A stretch of DNA of 64,000 nucleotides from Salinibacterium sp. SWN248 (GCF_015864575.1 NZ_JADYWW010000002.1:310001-374000), one strand, 5' to 3'; shown: positions 19,449 to 29,239, numbered from the stretch's first letter. Made by a program: numbers and translations. The notes: generated by a model not told the origin, from the letters alone.

Positions 19449-20941
19449 TAGAAGATTCCTTTGGCAGTGATAGCGGGGAAGTTGCCGCGGACGGTCAACT
19501 CACCAAGTTCGGATGCCGCGAGTTGCGGCAGGCGCTGGGCGACGTCCAAGAAGCGTTCGATTTCGTCGCTCGCGAGCACACCATCCGCGAGGGTGCGGAA
19601 CTTGTTGATGTACTGCTCACGGGCGAAGGGTCGAGCACCGAGCGGATGCGCGTCAGCGACGGCGATCTCTTCAACGATGCGGCTTCCGTCAGTCATTTCG
19701 ATCTCGACGCGACCGCCGAATGCCTTCTCGGCGGGGTCGATCGAGTGGTAGCGACGCGTCCACTCGGCGTCCTCTTCGGTGGTCACACGCTTCCACAATG
19801 CGACCGTGTCTGCGCGGTTGGCACGCTCGGGGGCGTAGCTGTTGACGTGGTGCCACGCCTGGTCCTGCAGCGCGACCGTGAAGATATACGGGATGGAGTG
19901 GTCGAGCGTTTCGCGGCTCGCGTTGGGGTCGTACTTTTGCGGGTCGTTCGCGCCCGAGCCGATCACATAGTGCGTGTGGTGGCTCGTGTGCAGCACGATG
20001 CGGTTGATGTTCTCTTCGACCAGTTCAGGATGCTCGCGCCCCAACTTGCGGGCGAGGTCGATCCACGCCTGTGCCTGGTACTCAGCCGAGTGCTCCTTTG
20101 TGTAGGAGTCGAGGATCGCGGTGCGGGCCTCCCCCAGCTCAGGCAGCGGAACCTCGTAGTGTGCGTCTGGACCGTCGAGCATCCACGCAATTACGCCATC
20201 TTCGCCTTCATAAATCGGGGTGGGGCTGGTCTGGCCGCGCATGGCACGGTCGACGGCTTCGACGGCCATCTTGCCGGCGAAAGCGGGAGCGTGTGCCTTC
20301 CACGTGGAGATCTCGCCCTTGCGCGACTGGCGCGTAGCGGTGGTCGTGTGGAGAGCTTGGCCAACGGCCTGGAAGATTGTTTCGGTGTCGAGCCCGAGGA
20401 GGGTTCCGATGCCGGCGGCCGCGCTCGGGCCGAGGTGGGCCACGTGGTCAATCTTGTGCTTGTGCAGGCAAATCGCCTTCACGAGGTCGATCTGAATCTC
20501 GTACCCGGTGACGATGCCGCGAAGCAGGTCAGCGCCGGTGCGACCCGTGTGCTGAGCAACCGCCAAGATCGGCGGGATGTTGTCGCCGGGGTGCGAGTAC
20601 TCGGCGGCCAAGAAGGTGTCGTGGTAGTCGAGCTCGCGCACGGCAACGCCGTTAGCCCAGGCTGCCCACTCCGGGCTGACACGAAGGTTGGAACCGAACA
20701 CAGTGGAACCCGGCTCCGTGGGGTGGCGTTCAGCCTGCGCGCGAGCGGACACTACCGGCGCACGGTTGAGGGAAGCGGTGGCAACGGCAGCGTTGTCAAT
20801 GACTCGATTGATGACCATGTCGGTCACGGCGTCGGTGGGTTCGAGTTGTTCCGACGCGATTTCGGCAATCTTGTGCGCGAGTTGGTCTTCGCGAGCCAAA
20901 TTTTCATCGCTGCGGTAGACGCGGAGGGCATGGTTTTTCAC
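19448..20941 (-). CDS. prpD: 2-methylcitrate dehydratase
   Basis: 497 residues, MmgE/PrpD family, which dehydrates 2-methylcitrate to methylaconitate. Family features include Y-H-D-T-F-L-A, the [10 protein letters not shown] segment, [16 protein letters not shown] and G-x-x-R-x-S-R-K-G-E-I-S-x-W-K. The start is GTG 20941 (V/M-K-N-H-A-L-R-V), which has an AAAGG ribosome site 7 bases upstream; a TTG at 20956 that overlaps the regulator stop is less likely. No acnD or prpF is present, so rehydration must use a housekeeping aconitase. Confidence 0.93.
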   Translation of the reverse strand: MKNHALRVYRSDENLAREDQLAHKIAEIASEQLEPTDAVTDMVINRVIDNAAVATASLNRAPVVSARAQAERHPTEPGSTVFGSNLRVSPEWAAWANGVAVRELDYHDTFLAAEYSHPGDNIPPILAVAQHTGRTGADLLRGIVTGYEIQIDLVKAICLHKHKIDHVAHLGPSAAAGIGTLLGLDTETIFQAVGQALHTTTATRQSRKGEISTWKAHAPAFAGKMAVEAVDRAMRGQTSPTPIYEGEDGVIAWMLDGPDAHYEVPLPELGEARTAILDSYTKEHSAEYQAQAWIDLARKLGREHPELVEENINRIVLHTSHHTHYVIGSGANDPQKYDPNASRETLDHSIPYIFTVALQDQAWHHVNSYAPERANRADTVALWKRVTTEEDAEWTRRYHSIDPAEKAFGGRVEIEMTDGSRIVEEIAVADAHPLGARPFAREQYINKFRTLADGVLASDEIERFLDVAQRLPQLAASELGELTVRGNFPAITAKGIF

Positions 20942-20952
20942 GGTAGAGCCTT

Positions 20953-21624
20953 TCAATTGGCGGCGCGCAGCGGAGAATTTGCGGCCATAGCTAACGCGCT
21001 CGTGAGCGCGTGATGGAGGTGAACATGAGTGGCGTGCGCGGCAAGTTCGGCATCGCGCATCACGATCGCGCGCACGATAAGGAGGTGTTCCCGGGCAGCG
21101 TCCGCTAGGCGTTGCGGGTTGGACTGCGCTAGGCGACGCACGCGTGCAAGATGAGTGCGGAGAGAGCTGAGTGCGCCAGTGAGATAAATGTTTTCCCCTG
21201 CTTCATCGACTGCAGCGTCGAAACGACGCACGAGATCGAAGTAAGCGCTGCGGTCGTTACTGTCGAGCGAAAGAAGTCCTGGCACTGCCTCGAACTCACG
21301 TTCAAGGTCGGCGAAAATCGTTCCGCTGTGGCGCTCAGCGGCGAGCCTCACAGCTTTCACTTCGAGGGCTTCACGCACGGCAAAAAGTTCGCGAATATTT
21401 TCGACGGAGATATCGGTGACGACTAGTCCCCGCCCGGTCTGGCTTGCCACTAATCCGTCAGCCATCAGCCGCGAAAGAGCTTCTCGCAGCGGTGTACGAG
21501 ACACCCCAAGTCGAGTCGACTGCTCCACTTCGCCCAAAACCACACCGGGTGAGAGCTTCCAGCCTACGATGTCGTCGCGCAGGGTCTGATATGCGCGCTC
21601 GCTAGCTCGTAGCGGTGTTGACAT
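20953..21624 (-). CDS. GntR/FadR-family regulator of the prp operon
   Basis: 223 residues from ATG 21624 ([12 protein letters not shown]), supported by a GGAGAGG ribosome site six bases upstream. The N-terminal winged helix has [17 protein letters not shown] and G-L-V-x-x-x-x-x-R-G; the C-terminal FCD-type helical domain has [12 protein letters not shown] and H-L-L-I-V-R-A-I and ligand-binding His near the end (H-V-H-L-H-H). First gene of the prp operon, 11 bp before prpD. Two similar palindromes lie 30 and 93 bp upstream and are likely its operators, giving autoregulation of the whole operon. Confidence 0.88.
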   Translation of the reverse strand: MSTPLRASERAYQTLRDDIVGWKLSPGVVLGEVEQSTRLGVSRTPLREALSRLMADGLVASQTGRGLVVTDISVENIRELFAVREALEVKAVRLAAERHSGTIFADLEREFEAVPGLLSLDSNDRSAYFDLVRRFDAAVDEAGENIYLTGALSSLRTHLARVRRLAQSNPQRLADAAREHLLIVRAIVMRDAELAAHATHVHLHHALTSALAMAANSPLRAAN

Positions 21625-21654
21625 GCGCATCCTCTCCATCGCACTAGACAAAGT

Positions 21655-21666
21655 TCTGTATACAGA
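21655..21666. promoter_or_regulatory. Palindromic operator, site 1 of prp operon
   Basis: TCTGTATACAGA is a perfect palindrome (14 bp counting the flanking T and A), centred 36 bp upstream of the gntR ATG. Its half-site length and symmetry fit GntR/FadR-family operators. A near copy lies 62 bp further upstream. Confidence 0.65.
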
Positions 21667-21716
21667 AACTTCAGTATAAGCAGTATTTTCCAGAAATCAA
21701 AGTAAATATCCATCTA

Positions 21717-21728
21717 TCTGCATACAGA
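21717..21728. promoter_or_regulatory. Palindromic operator, site 2 of prp operon
   Basis: TCTGCATACAGA matches site 1 at 11 of 12 positions. Centre-to-centre distance is 62 bp, about six helical turns, which would allow looping or cooperative binding. The remaining DNA up to 21831 shows no gene. Confidence 0.6.
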
Positions 21729-21831
21729 CTTGAGCGCTAGTGCCGTTCTCGCGGCGCAACGATCCCAATCGCTCGGTTGCCGACGTCCCGCCGAGCGACC
21801 AAGAGCTTTCCGCCGCGGCGTCGCGCGCCCA

Positions 21832-22848
21832 TCAAGATGCGCCGCGATCGTGTTGTGGGGCAAAGCGAAACCGTGGTGTATAGACGGGGCTATTGGCCAG
21901 CGCGCGAGTCTCGAGATAAGCGGCGAAAGCTTCACGGCTGGTTTTGCTTGGCGTAAAGCCAAACGTTTTCTTGAGCGCCGCGTTGTCGAGCACCGGCCGG
22001 TAGCGCAAAAACTTCACCTGAGCAGGCCCGTGAGGCGTCAGGCGTAACCCATGAGCCGCCCACAACAGCGCAGCGAAGAGCCACGGCGGCAACACAATCA
22101 ACTTCTTGCCGAGCGCTGCTGCGATCTCCCCAACGGTCATCTTGCCGTCACCGGCAACGTTGAAGATGCCGGCCGGACCACCACTCGCAGCACGAACCAT
22201 GACCTCGACAACGTCATCCACCCAGATGAACACAAAGGGGCTGTCGGAGCCCGTGAGCTTCAACACTCGCTTCCCGTCCCAGAGCGCGGTGATCTGGTTC
22301 TCCACTGCAGGCCCCAAAATCGTGCCGATGCGGAACACCGTCTGAGTGAGTTGTGGTGCCGATTCGCGCGCTTCGGCCAGCATCTCTTCGACCAGGCGCT
22401 TGTGGCGGCTATACGGAAAGTCGTCGTTGCCTCGCATCGGATCACCCTCGGTAATCCACTCCGCGTTTTCGGGGTGGTACCCATAGGCGGCCCCGCTAGA
22501 CGAGACCACGATGCGCGAGATCCCGGCCTCGATACAGGCGTCGAGCACGGCGCGCGACCCCTCGACGTCAACCGCAAATTCTTGAGTGACCGTGGTGCTC
22601 TTGCCCGGGTTAACGATGGAGGCGAGATGAACGACCGTGTCGACCTCATGGCGTCGCAGCAGTGCAGGCAGATCAGGAGCATCCGTCACATCGACGCGTT
22701 CGTAGAGCACACCAGGCAACCGCACGCCGGGGCTGGGGGCGCGAATATCAGCGCTCACCACACACTCAATGGCGTCGGATGCAGCCAACCCTGCCACCAC
22801 AGAGGTACCCAAGAATCCGGTGCCACCCGTCACAAGAACTCGACTCAT
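21832..22848 (-). CDS. NAD-dependent epimerase/dehydratase (extended SDR)
   Basis: 338 residues. Rossmann motif G-G-T-G-F-L-G at residues 8-14, D-V-T-D, the Ser-Tyr-Lys active site as S-S-S-G-A-A-Y-G and Y-S-R-H-K, and an F-N-V-A-G-D-G segment typical of UDP-sugar epimerase-like SDRs. The C-terminus has a hydrophobic L-P-P-W-L-F-A-A-L-L-W-A-A stretch. Substrate unknown. The ATG overlaps the stop of the transporter gene by 4 bp, placing it last in the operon 25105-21832. Confidence 0.88.
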   Translation of the reverse strand: MSRVLVTGGTGFLGTSVVAGLAASDAIECVVSADIRAPSPGVRLPGVLYERVDVTDAPDLPALLRRHEVDTVVHLASIVNPGKSTTVTQEFAVDVEGSRAVLDACIEAGISRIVVSSSGAAYGYHPENAEWITEGDPMRGNDDFPYSRHKRLVEEMLAEARESAPQLTQTVFRIGTILGPAVENQITALWDGKRVLKLTGSDSPFVFIWVDDVVEVMVRAASGGPAGIFNVAGDGKMTVGEIAAALGKKLIVLPPWLFAALLWAAHGLRLTPHGPAQVKFLRYRPVLDNAALKKTFGFTPSKTSREAFAAYLETRALANSPVYTPRFRFAPQHDRGAS

Positions 22849-23804
22849 GCGTGTGCCTCCGTTTCATTCGCTGGGCTACCGGAGATCGGCCCCGAACTGT
22901 CTGTGGCACCCCGAGCCTTACGGCGTCCCCACCAGGTCGCGAGTGCGAGTCCGGCGATGATGTCCCAGATGCCCCACCATCCCGCAACAACGGCCATTCC
23001 GCCTAGTCCCCCAAAGAAGGCGAAGACTAAACCAAGGCCGAGACCGGCGTTGCGGATTCCGACTTCGAACGTGACTGCTTTGGCTTCGTAGAGCGCGAGC
23101 CCACCGAGTCGCGCACTGGCGTAGCCGAGACCGAGCGCGACCGCATCGTGCAGGAACACCGCCAACAGCACGACCTCTACATAGGCGATGAAGAACTGAA
23201 AGTTTCCGGCGAGCGCCGCGATGATGAAGCCGAGAAGCGCGAGCAGACTGATCCACTTCACGGTGGGTTGCACCTTTTTGGCGAAGGCGGGCCAGCGGTG
23301 TTTGATGGCGAATCCCACGGCGAACGGCAGCCCGATGATGAGCACAATTTCGAGCAGCATCTGCCAGCCATTGATGCTGACGCTTTCCAGAATCGTGGAT
23401 GCGGTGGGGTGCCAGCCGCCCCACAGCGACAAGTTCACGGGAAGCATGACGATGTAGATCACGTTGGTGACCGCCGTCATCGAGACCGAGAGAGCAACGT
23501 TGCCCCGCGCCCGATAGGTGAGCACTTGGGAAATGTTTCCCGGCGGACAACACGCAACCAAAATCATCCCGAGGGCGATCGACGGGCCGACCTGCAACAG
23601 CAGGGTGAGGCCGAAGGTGACCGCAGGCAGCAGCACAAGTTGAGCAACGAGCGAGATGGCGAACGCGCGGGGTGCTTTCAGAACTGCCCGAAAGTCTTCG
23701 AGGCTCGTATCGAGTGCGATTCCGAACATGATGAGGCCGAGCACAATGCTGAGCGCGATGAGTGAACCCGGGCTGAAGTTGAGTTGCGCATCATCGATCG
23801 TCAT
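22845..23804 (-). CDS. BASS-family (bile acid:sodium symporter-like) transporter
   Basis: 319 residues with nine or ten hydrophobic helices. Typical BASS features: M-F-G-I-A-L in helix 1, the G-M-I-L-V-A-C-C-P-P-G-N-I-S-Q-V crossover segment and a second crossover region F-E-V-G-I-R-N-A-G-L-G-L. Members carry organic anions such as steroids, keto acids or pantoate with sodium. It is 4-bp overlapped with both neighbours (monooxygenase upstream, SDR downstream), so the operon probably takes up and oxidises one organic compound. Substrate not visible. Confidence 0.9.
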   Translation of the reverse strand: MTIDDAQLNFSPGSLIALSIVLGLIMFGIALDTSLEDFRAVLKAPRAFAISLVAQLVLLPAVTFGLTLLLQVGPSIALGMILVACCPPGNISQVLTYRARGNVALSVSMTAVTNVIYIVMLPVNLSLWGGWHPTASTILESVSINGWQMLLEIVLIIGLPFAVGFAIKHRWPAFAKKVQPTVKWISLLALLGFIIAALAGNFQFFIAYVEVVLLAVFLHDAVALGLGYASARLGGLALYEAKAVTFEVGIRNAGLGLGLVFAFFGGLGGMAVVAGWWGIWDIIAGLALATWWGRRKARGATDSSGPISGSPANETEAHA

Positions 23805-25105
23805 GAATTGACCTTCCGGGTGAGCGTCTCAAGCAAGCGTCGAATGGTGCGCCGGTAGGCATCTTTATTGACGTAGTACGACATGCGCTCAAGCGCCAAA
23901 TATTTGTAGCCACCGGTGAGGTCGGGCCACGGTTCTTCGGCGGTCTCTCGAAAGTGGGCGGCGGCGCGCGGAGCGGTGTCTTGAGCTGCCAGATACGCCG
24001 CCAAGAGCTCCGCCTGTTCGTATCTTCCCTGCCAGCCGATACCGCTCGCTTCGATCATCCCCATCACGTAGAGACCGTTAAAGCTGGGCGGGAAAATATT
24101 CAAATACAGCTCGGGCGCGTCGGAAGACCAATTAAGGTGCTCCCGCCCCACAAAGGGGTACGCGAGCGTGTAACCGGTAGCCAACACGATGAGGTCGTAG
24201 TCTGCCTCGGTGCCATCGCTAAAGTGCACGGTGTTGCCGTCGAAACGTTCGGGAGCAGGCACCACACGCAGATCGCCTTGACCGAGGTGACCGAGCACGA
24301 GAGTGTTCACGATCGGATGTGATTCGTAGATTCGGTAGTCAGGCTTCGGGAAACCAAAGTTCACCGGGTCGCCCGTGAACGCGCGCAACACTCGCTTGTC
24401 GATAAATTGTTTGAGGCGGGCCGGCAGCGGGCGGCCCTGATTGAGGGTGTCCGCCGGTTTACCGAAAAGGTAGCGCGGAACAAAGTAGTAGCCCCGGCGC
24501 ACACTCAGGTCGATGCTGTCGGCATGGTGCACGGCATCCACCGCAATATCGCAGCCGCTATTGCCGGCACCCACCACGAGAACCCGCTTGCCCGCAAACA
24601 TCGTCGCCTTCTTGTACTGGCTCGAATGAAGGATCCCACCAGCAAATTCACCCTCAAATTGCGGGATGCTGGGGCGGGCTAGCGTGCCATTGGCGAGCAC
24701 AACACCATCGAAACGTTCCGTTCGCGGCTCGTGCCCCGCGGTAGTGCACGTGACGTTCCAGCCGTCGTCGTCGGTCGGTTCGAGACGGTCGACGGTGGTG
24801 TTGAAGAGGAATTTCTCGCCCAGATCGAACCGATCGCTATAGGCCCGAAAGTACTTTTTGAGTTCGCGGTGGCTGGGGTAATCTGCCGTGGTCTGCATAG
24901 GCAGCTCGTGAAACTCGGTGGTGGTGCGCGACGAAATCAAGTGCGCAGATTCGTACATTGAGCTGCGCGGATTGTCGATATTCCAGAGGCCACCAACGTC
25001 ATTAGCCGACTCAAAACCGACGAAATGGATGCCTGCCTTGTCGAGAGCGCGGGCAGCGGCGAGTCCCGAAGGACCAGCGCCGATGATGGCGATGGTGCGG
25101 GGCAT
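23801..25105 (-). CDS. Flavin-containing monooxygenase
   Basis: 434 residues from ATG 25105 (M-P-R-T-I-A-I-I-G-A-G-P-S-G-L), supported by a GGGAGG ribosome site. It has an FAD-binding G-A-G-P-S-G-L at 9-15, an F-E-G-E-F-x-G-G-I-L-H-S-S-Q-Y-K segment that matches the FMO fingerprint, and NADPH-binding G-A-G-N-S-G. Class B monooxygenases of this type N-, S- or Baeyer-Villiger-oxygenate small organics. It heads a three-gene operon with ATGA overlaps. A longer frame reaching 25438 crosses the divergent promoter region and is rejected. Confidence 0.9.
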   Translation of the reverse strand: MPRTIAIIGAGPSGLAAARALDKAGIHFVGFESANDVGGLWNIDNPRSSMYESAHLISSRTTTEFHELPMQTTADYPSHRELKKYFRAYSDRFDLGEKFLFNTTVDRLEPTDDDGWNVTCTTAGHEPRTERFDGVVLANGTLARPSIPQFEGEFAGGILHSSQYKKATMFAGKRVLVVGAGNSGCDIAVDAVHHADSIDLSVRRGYYFVPRYLFGKPADTLNQGRPLPARLKQFIDKRVLRAFTGDPVNFGFPKPDYRIYESHPIVNTLVLGHLGQGDLRVVPAPERFDGNTVHFSDGTEADYDLIVLATGYTLAYPFVGREHLNWSSDAPELYLNIFPPSFNGLYVMGMIEASGIGWQGRYEQAELLAAYLAAQDTAPRAAAHFRETAEEPWPDLTGGYKYLALERMSYYVNKDAYRRTIRRLLETLTRKVNS

Positions 25106-25301
25106 TCGTTCCTCCCGGGATGAACAACGATATTCACGGCGTTTCCGCAGCCTACTAGACCGTTTTTGGCGGGTAGACCAATTTGTCGAGGCGTAGCATT
25201 TTGTTGCAAGAACTAAACCCAGTGCGAATACTGGGCGTGCAGGATACCCGCCGGCATCTACCCGAAAGATGCCGATCTTGCACACAAGGGATCTAACCAC
25301 T

Positions 25302-27614
25302 ATGCCCGAAACTCCTACGGTTGCGCCTTCACGGCGTCGCCAGTGGGGCGCTGAGTCGCGCCTCGAACCGCTGCCCACTGTCCATCCCGCGCCGAGCGAC
25401 CGCAAAATCGCGCTCGCTCGCCTCGCTATTGTCGCCACCGTTGTGTTTTGGCTGACCTACGTGATCTACACGATCGTTCGTCAGTTCATCAACAACGGCA
25501 CCGAGAGTTTCCGTTTCACGACGGAGGCCATCTCCTACGTCATCGTGGTGACCTTCCTGACCTTCTCGGCGCTCATGTACTTGATCGCCCGTCACGGAGC
25601 CTTCCAACGCTTTCGCGCGCACGCTCGTGTGCCGCGGGCTGAACTCGACCGACACTTCGCCGACAACCAGGGCTCCATCACCGTGTTGGTGCCCAGCTAC
25701 AGCGAAGAGCCCGATGTCGTTCGTGCCACCCTCTGGTCGGCATGCCTTCAGGAGTACCCCAGCCTTCGTGTCGTGCTCCTGCTCGATGACCCGCCCTTTC
25801 CCGATGACCCGGATGCCGCAGCCCAGCTGTCGAAGTCACGCCAGCTCACCGAAGAGATTCAGCGTGAGCTCGCAGCGCCCCGCTCACGTTTCGCTGATGC
25901 TCTGTCGACCTTCGAATCACGACTTCGCCAACAACGCCCGATGGGCATCGCTGAGCTCGCGGATCTTGCCGGTCAGTACCAGTGGGCATCCGCGTGGCTC
26001 GAGAACAAGGCAGACAACGAACAGCGCATTGACCACGTTGATGAGTTCTTTGTCACGCAGGTTCTTCAGGGCTTGGCTGGCGAACTGCAGCTGACGGCTG
26101 ACGCGTTGGGCGCAGCGCTCGACGAGCGCATGGTTCCGCCAGCAACTCGACTGCACGAGCTTTACCGCCGTCTCGCGCGCACTTTCGATGCTGAGCTGTC
26201 GACCTTCGAGCGCAAGTTGTACGCCTCCGTTTCTCACGAAGCGAACAAGGCGATGAACCTCAACGCCTACATCGGCCTGATGGGTGGCAACTACCGCCCC
26301 GAAGAAACTCCCGACGGAACGGTGCTGCGGCCCGTGAGCCACGCCGGAGCCGGCGACCTCTCTATTCCCGATTCGGAATACCTCCTCACCCTCGATGCCG
26401 ACTCGCTCCTGCTGCGCGACTACTGCCTGCGCCTCGTCTACCTTCTCGAGCAAAAAGACAACGCTCGCGTTGCCGTGACGCAGACTCCGTACTCATCGTT
26501 CCGCGGTGCTAGCACGCGCATCGAACGCCTCGCTGGGGCCACCACCGACCTGCAGCACATCCTGCACCAGGGCAAGTCGTACTACGGCGCCACCTTCTGG
26601 GTGGGCGCCAACGCCGTCATCCGCAAGGCTGCTCTGGATGACATTGTCGAGACCGAAACCGAGGGCGGCTTCACCGTCAAACGGTACGTTCAAGACCGCA
26701 CGGTTATCGAAGATACCGAATCGAGCATCGACCTCGGCACCCACGGTTGGACGCTCGTCAACTACCCTGAGCGCCTGAGCTACAGCGCCACCCCACCCGA
26801 CTTCGGATCGCTGGTTGTTCAGCGCCGACGTTGGGCCAACGGCGGTCTCTTGATCATGCCGAAGCTCATGCGCCAGATGCGTGAACGTCGGGCCCGTGGC
26901 GAAACAGTGCCGTGGACCGAGTTCTTCCTGCGCGTGAACTACATGACGTCGATTACGTGGGCCAGCTTCGGCCTCGTCTTCCTCCTCGCCTACCCGTACG
27001 ACAGCCGACTGCTGAGCCCGGTGGTTCTGCTGGCGGCGGTTCCGTACTTCTTGGCAATGGGAAGCGACCTGCGCTATAGCGGCTACAAGTTCAGCGACAT
27101 TTTCCGCATCTACGGCTTCAACCTGATCCTTCTTCCGGTGAACTTGGCCGGCGTGCTGAAGTCGCTCGAGCAAGCCATCACGAGCAAGAAGATTCCGTTC
27201 GCTCGCACCCCCAAGGTGCGCAACCGCACGGCAACCCCGCTGCTGTATGTGATTGCACCGCTGATCATCATTGGGTTCTCCGCCTTCACCTTCTGGCGCG
27301 ACCTCAATGCCGGCAACTGGGGCAACGCCGCTTTCGCAGCGTTCAACACGATCCTCGCTGGGCTCGCACTCGTCTCCTACATCGGCATCTGGAATGCGAT
27401 CGTCGACATCTGGATTGGTGTCACTAGTCCTCTGTTCGTCGAACGCAAACCCAAGGAGGAGAAGGCGGAACCCGAGCCGGAATCGACCACGCTCGACTGG
27501 CGTTCGATCCTCTACTACGGGGATGACAGCGGATCGCACCGCAAGGTGCGCGACTCGATTGTCTTCGCCGAGATGCTCCCCCCTATTGATGAAACCAGAG
27601 AGGTTCGATCATGA
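25302..27614 (+). CDS. Membrane processive glycosyltransferase (GT2)
   Basis: 770 residues from ATG 25302. Two N-terminal helices (~37-60, 75-98), a large cytosolic GT2 domain, then four or five C-terminal helices. The catalytic pieces are V-L-V-P-S-Y-S-E-E-P, T-L-D-A-D-S-L-L-L (DxD), I-E-D-T-E (general base) and Q-R-R-R-W (QxxRW), the hallmark of processive synthases such as cellulose, hyaluronan and PNAG synthases. A helical insertion of ~170 residues lies between the first strand block and the DxD. An alternative ATG at 25269 has no ribosome site. Overlaps the GH18-like gene by ATGA, so both likely handle one extracellular polysaccharide. Confidence 0.88.
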   Translation: MPETPTVAPSRRRQWGAESRLEPLPTVHPAPSDRKIALARLAIVATVVFWLTYVIYTIVRQFINNGTESFRFTTEAISYVIVVTFLTFSALMYLIARHGAFQRFRAHARVPRAELDRHFADNQGSITVLVPSYSEEPDVVRATLWSACLQEYPSLRVVLLLDDPPFPDDPDAAAQLSKSRQLTEEIQRELAAPRSRFADALSTFESRLRQQRPMGIAELADLAGQYQWASAWLENKADNEQRIDHVDEFFVTQVLQGLAGELQLTADALGAALDERMVPPATRLHELYRRLARTFDAELSTFERKLYASVSHEANKAMNLNAYIGLMGGNYRPEETPDGTVLRPVSHAGAGDLSIPDSEYLLTLDADSLLLRDYCLRLVYLLEQKDNARVAVTQTPYSSFRGASTRIERLAGATTDLQHILHQGKSYYGATFWVGANAVIRKAALDDIVETETEGGFTVKRYVQDRTVIEDTESSIDLGTHGWTLVNYPERLSYSATPPDFGSLVVQRRRWANGGLLIMPKLMRQMRERRARGETVPWTEFFLRVNYMTSITWASFGLVFLLAYPYDSRLLSPVVLLAAVPYFLAMGSDLRYSGYKFSDIFRIYGFNLILLPVNLAGVLKSLEQAITSKKIPFARTPKVRNRTATPLLYVIAPLIIIGFSAFTFWRDLNAGNWGNAAFAAFNTILAGLALVSYIGIWNAIVDIWIGVTSPLFVERKPKEEKAEPEPESTTLDWRSILYYGDDSGSHRKVRDSIVFAEMLPPIDETREVRS

Positions 27615-29206
27615 GTTCAGCTACCCGTCGTCTTTCCTTCTGGCGACTCGTTATTGCAGCGATTGTGGCTGTCGCCGTTGCTGCTGGCGGCCTGTTCGCC
27701 TATCAAGCCTGGGCATCCACCCAAGCGGCACCAGCCCCCGACCCGTGGTTCGCCGCCTATGTGGATGTCACGGCAACGCCAAGTTACGAGTTCGAGTCCG
27801 CTGTGAACGACAGCGGAAAAGAGGTCATGCTGTCGTTCATCGTCGCCGCGACAGATGATGCCTGCACTCCCACCTGGGGCACCGCCTACACAATGGATGA
27901 GGCAGCAGTATCGCTCGACCTCGATCGCCGCATCGCACGCTTGCAACAGCAGGGTGGGGATGTCGGGGTATCGTTCGGCGGCCTGCTGAACGACGAGCTC
28001 GCAACATCCTGCACCGATCACGACAGTCTCGTTGAGGCCTACAGCTCGGTGATTGACCGCTACGCCTCCACCACGATCGACCTCGACATTGAGGGCGAGA
28101 ACCTCAGCGATACCGCTGCCGGTGAACGTCGCGCCGCCGCTATTGCTGATCTGCAGCAGTCGCGTCGCGCTGCTGGCGAAGACCTCGCCGTGTGGCTCAC
28201 GCTGCCCGCTGCCACCTTCGGTCTCACCGAAGATGGCACCACAGCAGTCACGCAAATGTTGGATGCCGGAGTAGACGTCTCTGGCGTCAACATCATGACG
28301 ATGAACTTCGGTCAGAGCTTGGCCGATGGCGAAACCAGCGGTGACGCCTCGATTCGTGCCCTTCAGGAGACTCACCGCCAGCTCGGCATCCTCTACGACC
28401 AGGTCGGAATCGAACTGACGGATGCCACGCTCTGGACGAAACTCGGTGCAACCCCGATGATCGGCCAGAACGACATCGAAGAAGAAGTCTTCACCATGAG
28501 CGATGCTTCCACGCTCAACGAATTCGCGACGGAACAAGGAATCGGCCGAATGTCGATGTGGTCGCTCAACCGCGACACGACCTGTGGCCCGAACTATGCC
28601 GATGTCACTCGCGTCTCCGATGCCTGCAGTGGTGTGGCTCAGGGCGATCTCTTCTTCGCTGATGTGTTGGCCGAGAACTTCGAGGGACAGCTCGCGAGTT
28701 CTGCCAAGACCATCACCACCGAAGAGCCAACTGATCCCGCCGACTTCATCGACGACCCGGCCACCAGCCCGTACCCGATCTGGCAAGAAGACGCCAGCTA
28801 CCTTGCCGGCACCAAGGTCGTGCTGCACCGCAACGTGTATCAAGCCAAGTGGTGGACTCGCGGAGATGTTCCCGATAACCCCGTACTCAACTCGTGGGAG
28901 ACCCCGTGGACGCTTGTCGGCCCGGTTCTTCAGGGCGAGACCCCGGTCGAGGTTCCAACCGTGCCTGACGGCACCTACCCCAACTGGGATGGCGCTTCAA
29001 TTTACGAAGAAGAGGATCGCGTTCTCTTCGACGGTGTTCCTTACGAAGCCAAATGGTGGACCCAGGGCGACAGTCCCGCAGCGTTCTCCTCTGATCCAGA
29101 TGGATCACCGTGGATTCCGCTCACCTCTGAAGAAGTCAAAGCCATCGCCGACAGCAGCACGATTGACGAGTCGACGACACTAGCTCCAGCCAGCACAGAA
29201 CGCTAG
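27611..29206 (+). CDS. Membrane-anchored GH18-like protein with two C-terminal sugar-binding modules
   Basis: 531 residues. One N-terminal helix (~12-34) anchors or exports it. Residues ~45-340 form a chitinase-type GH18 barrel: S-F-G-G at the strand-3 position and T-T-I-D-L-D-I-E at ~154-161. The catalytic DxxDxDxE therefore keeps DxDxE but has Thr for the first Asp. Two CBM5/12-like repeats follow (Y-P-I-W ... Y-Q-A-K-W-W-T-R-G-D; Y-P-N-W ... Y-E-A-K-W-W-T-Q-G-D). Coupled to the GT2 gene by a 4-bp overlap. It may trim or bind the polymer made by that enzyme; substrate is inferred to be amino-sugar based. Confidence 0.88.
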   Translation: MSSATRRLSFWRLVIAAIVAVAVAAGGLFAYQAWASTQAAPAPDPWFAAYVDVTATPSYEFESAVNDSGKEVMLSFIVAATDDACTPTWGTAYTMDEAAVSLDLDRRIARLQQQGGDVGVSFGGLLNDELATSCTDHDSLVEAYSSVIDRYASTTIDLDIEGENLSDTAAGERRAAAIADLQQSRRAAGEDLAVWLTLPAATFGLTEDGTTAVTQMLDAGVDVSGVNIMTMNFGQSLADGETSGDASIRALQETHRQLGILYDQVGIELTDATLWTKLGATPMIGQNDIEEEVFTMSDASTLNEFATEQGIGRMSMWSLNRDTTCGPNYADVTRVSDACSGVAQGDLFFADVLAENFEGQLASSAKTITTEEPTDPADFIDDPATSPYPIWQEDASYLAGTKVVLHRNVYQAKWWTRGDVPDNPVLNSWETPWTLVGPVLQGETPVEVPTVPDGTYPNWDGASIYEEEDRVLFDGVPYEAKWWTQGDSPAAFSSDPDGSPWIPLTSEEVKAIADSSTIDESTTLAPASTER

Positions 29207-29239
29207 ATTTCTCGTTCTATGCCCGGTTGGTCACGGGAG

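Noticed and set aside
19388-21013. Plus-strand frame of 541 codons opposite prpD
   Set aside because: Shadow of prpB/prpD caused by high G+C codon use; no domain or ribosome site.
22051-23091. Plus-strand frame of 346 codons opposite the SDR and BASS genes
   Set aside because: Repetitive charged or Pro-rich reading with no motif; the opposite strand has two overlapping real genes.
25106-25438. N-terminal extension of the flavin monooxygenase
   Set aside because: The FAD motif starts directly after ATG 25105, which has a good ribosome site; the extension runs into the divergent gene.
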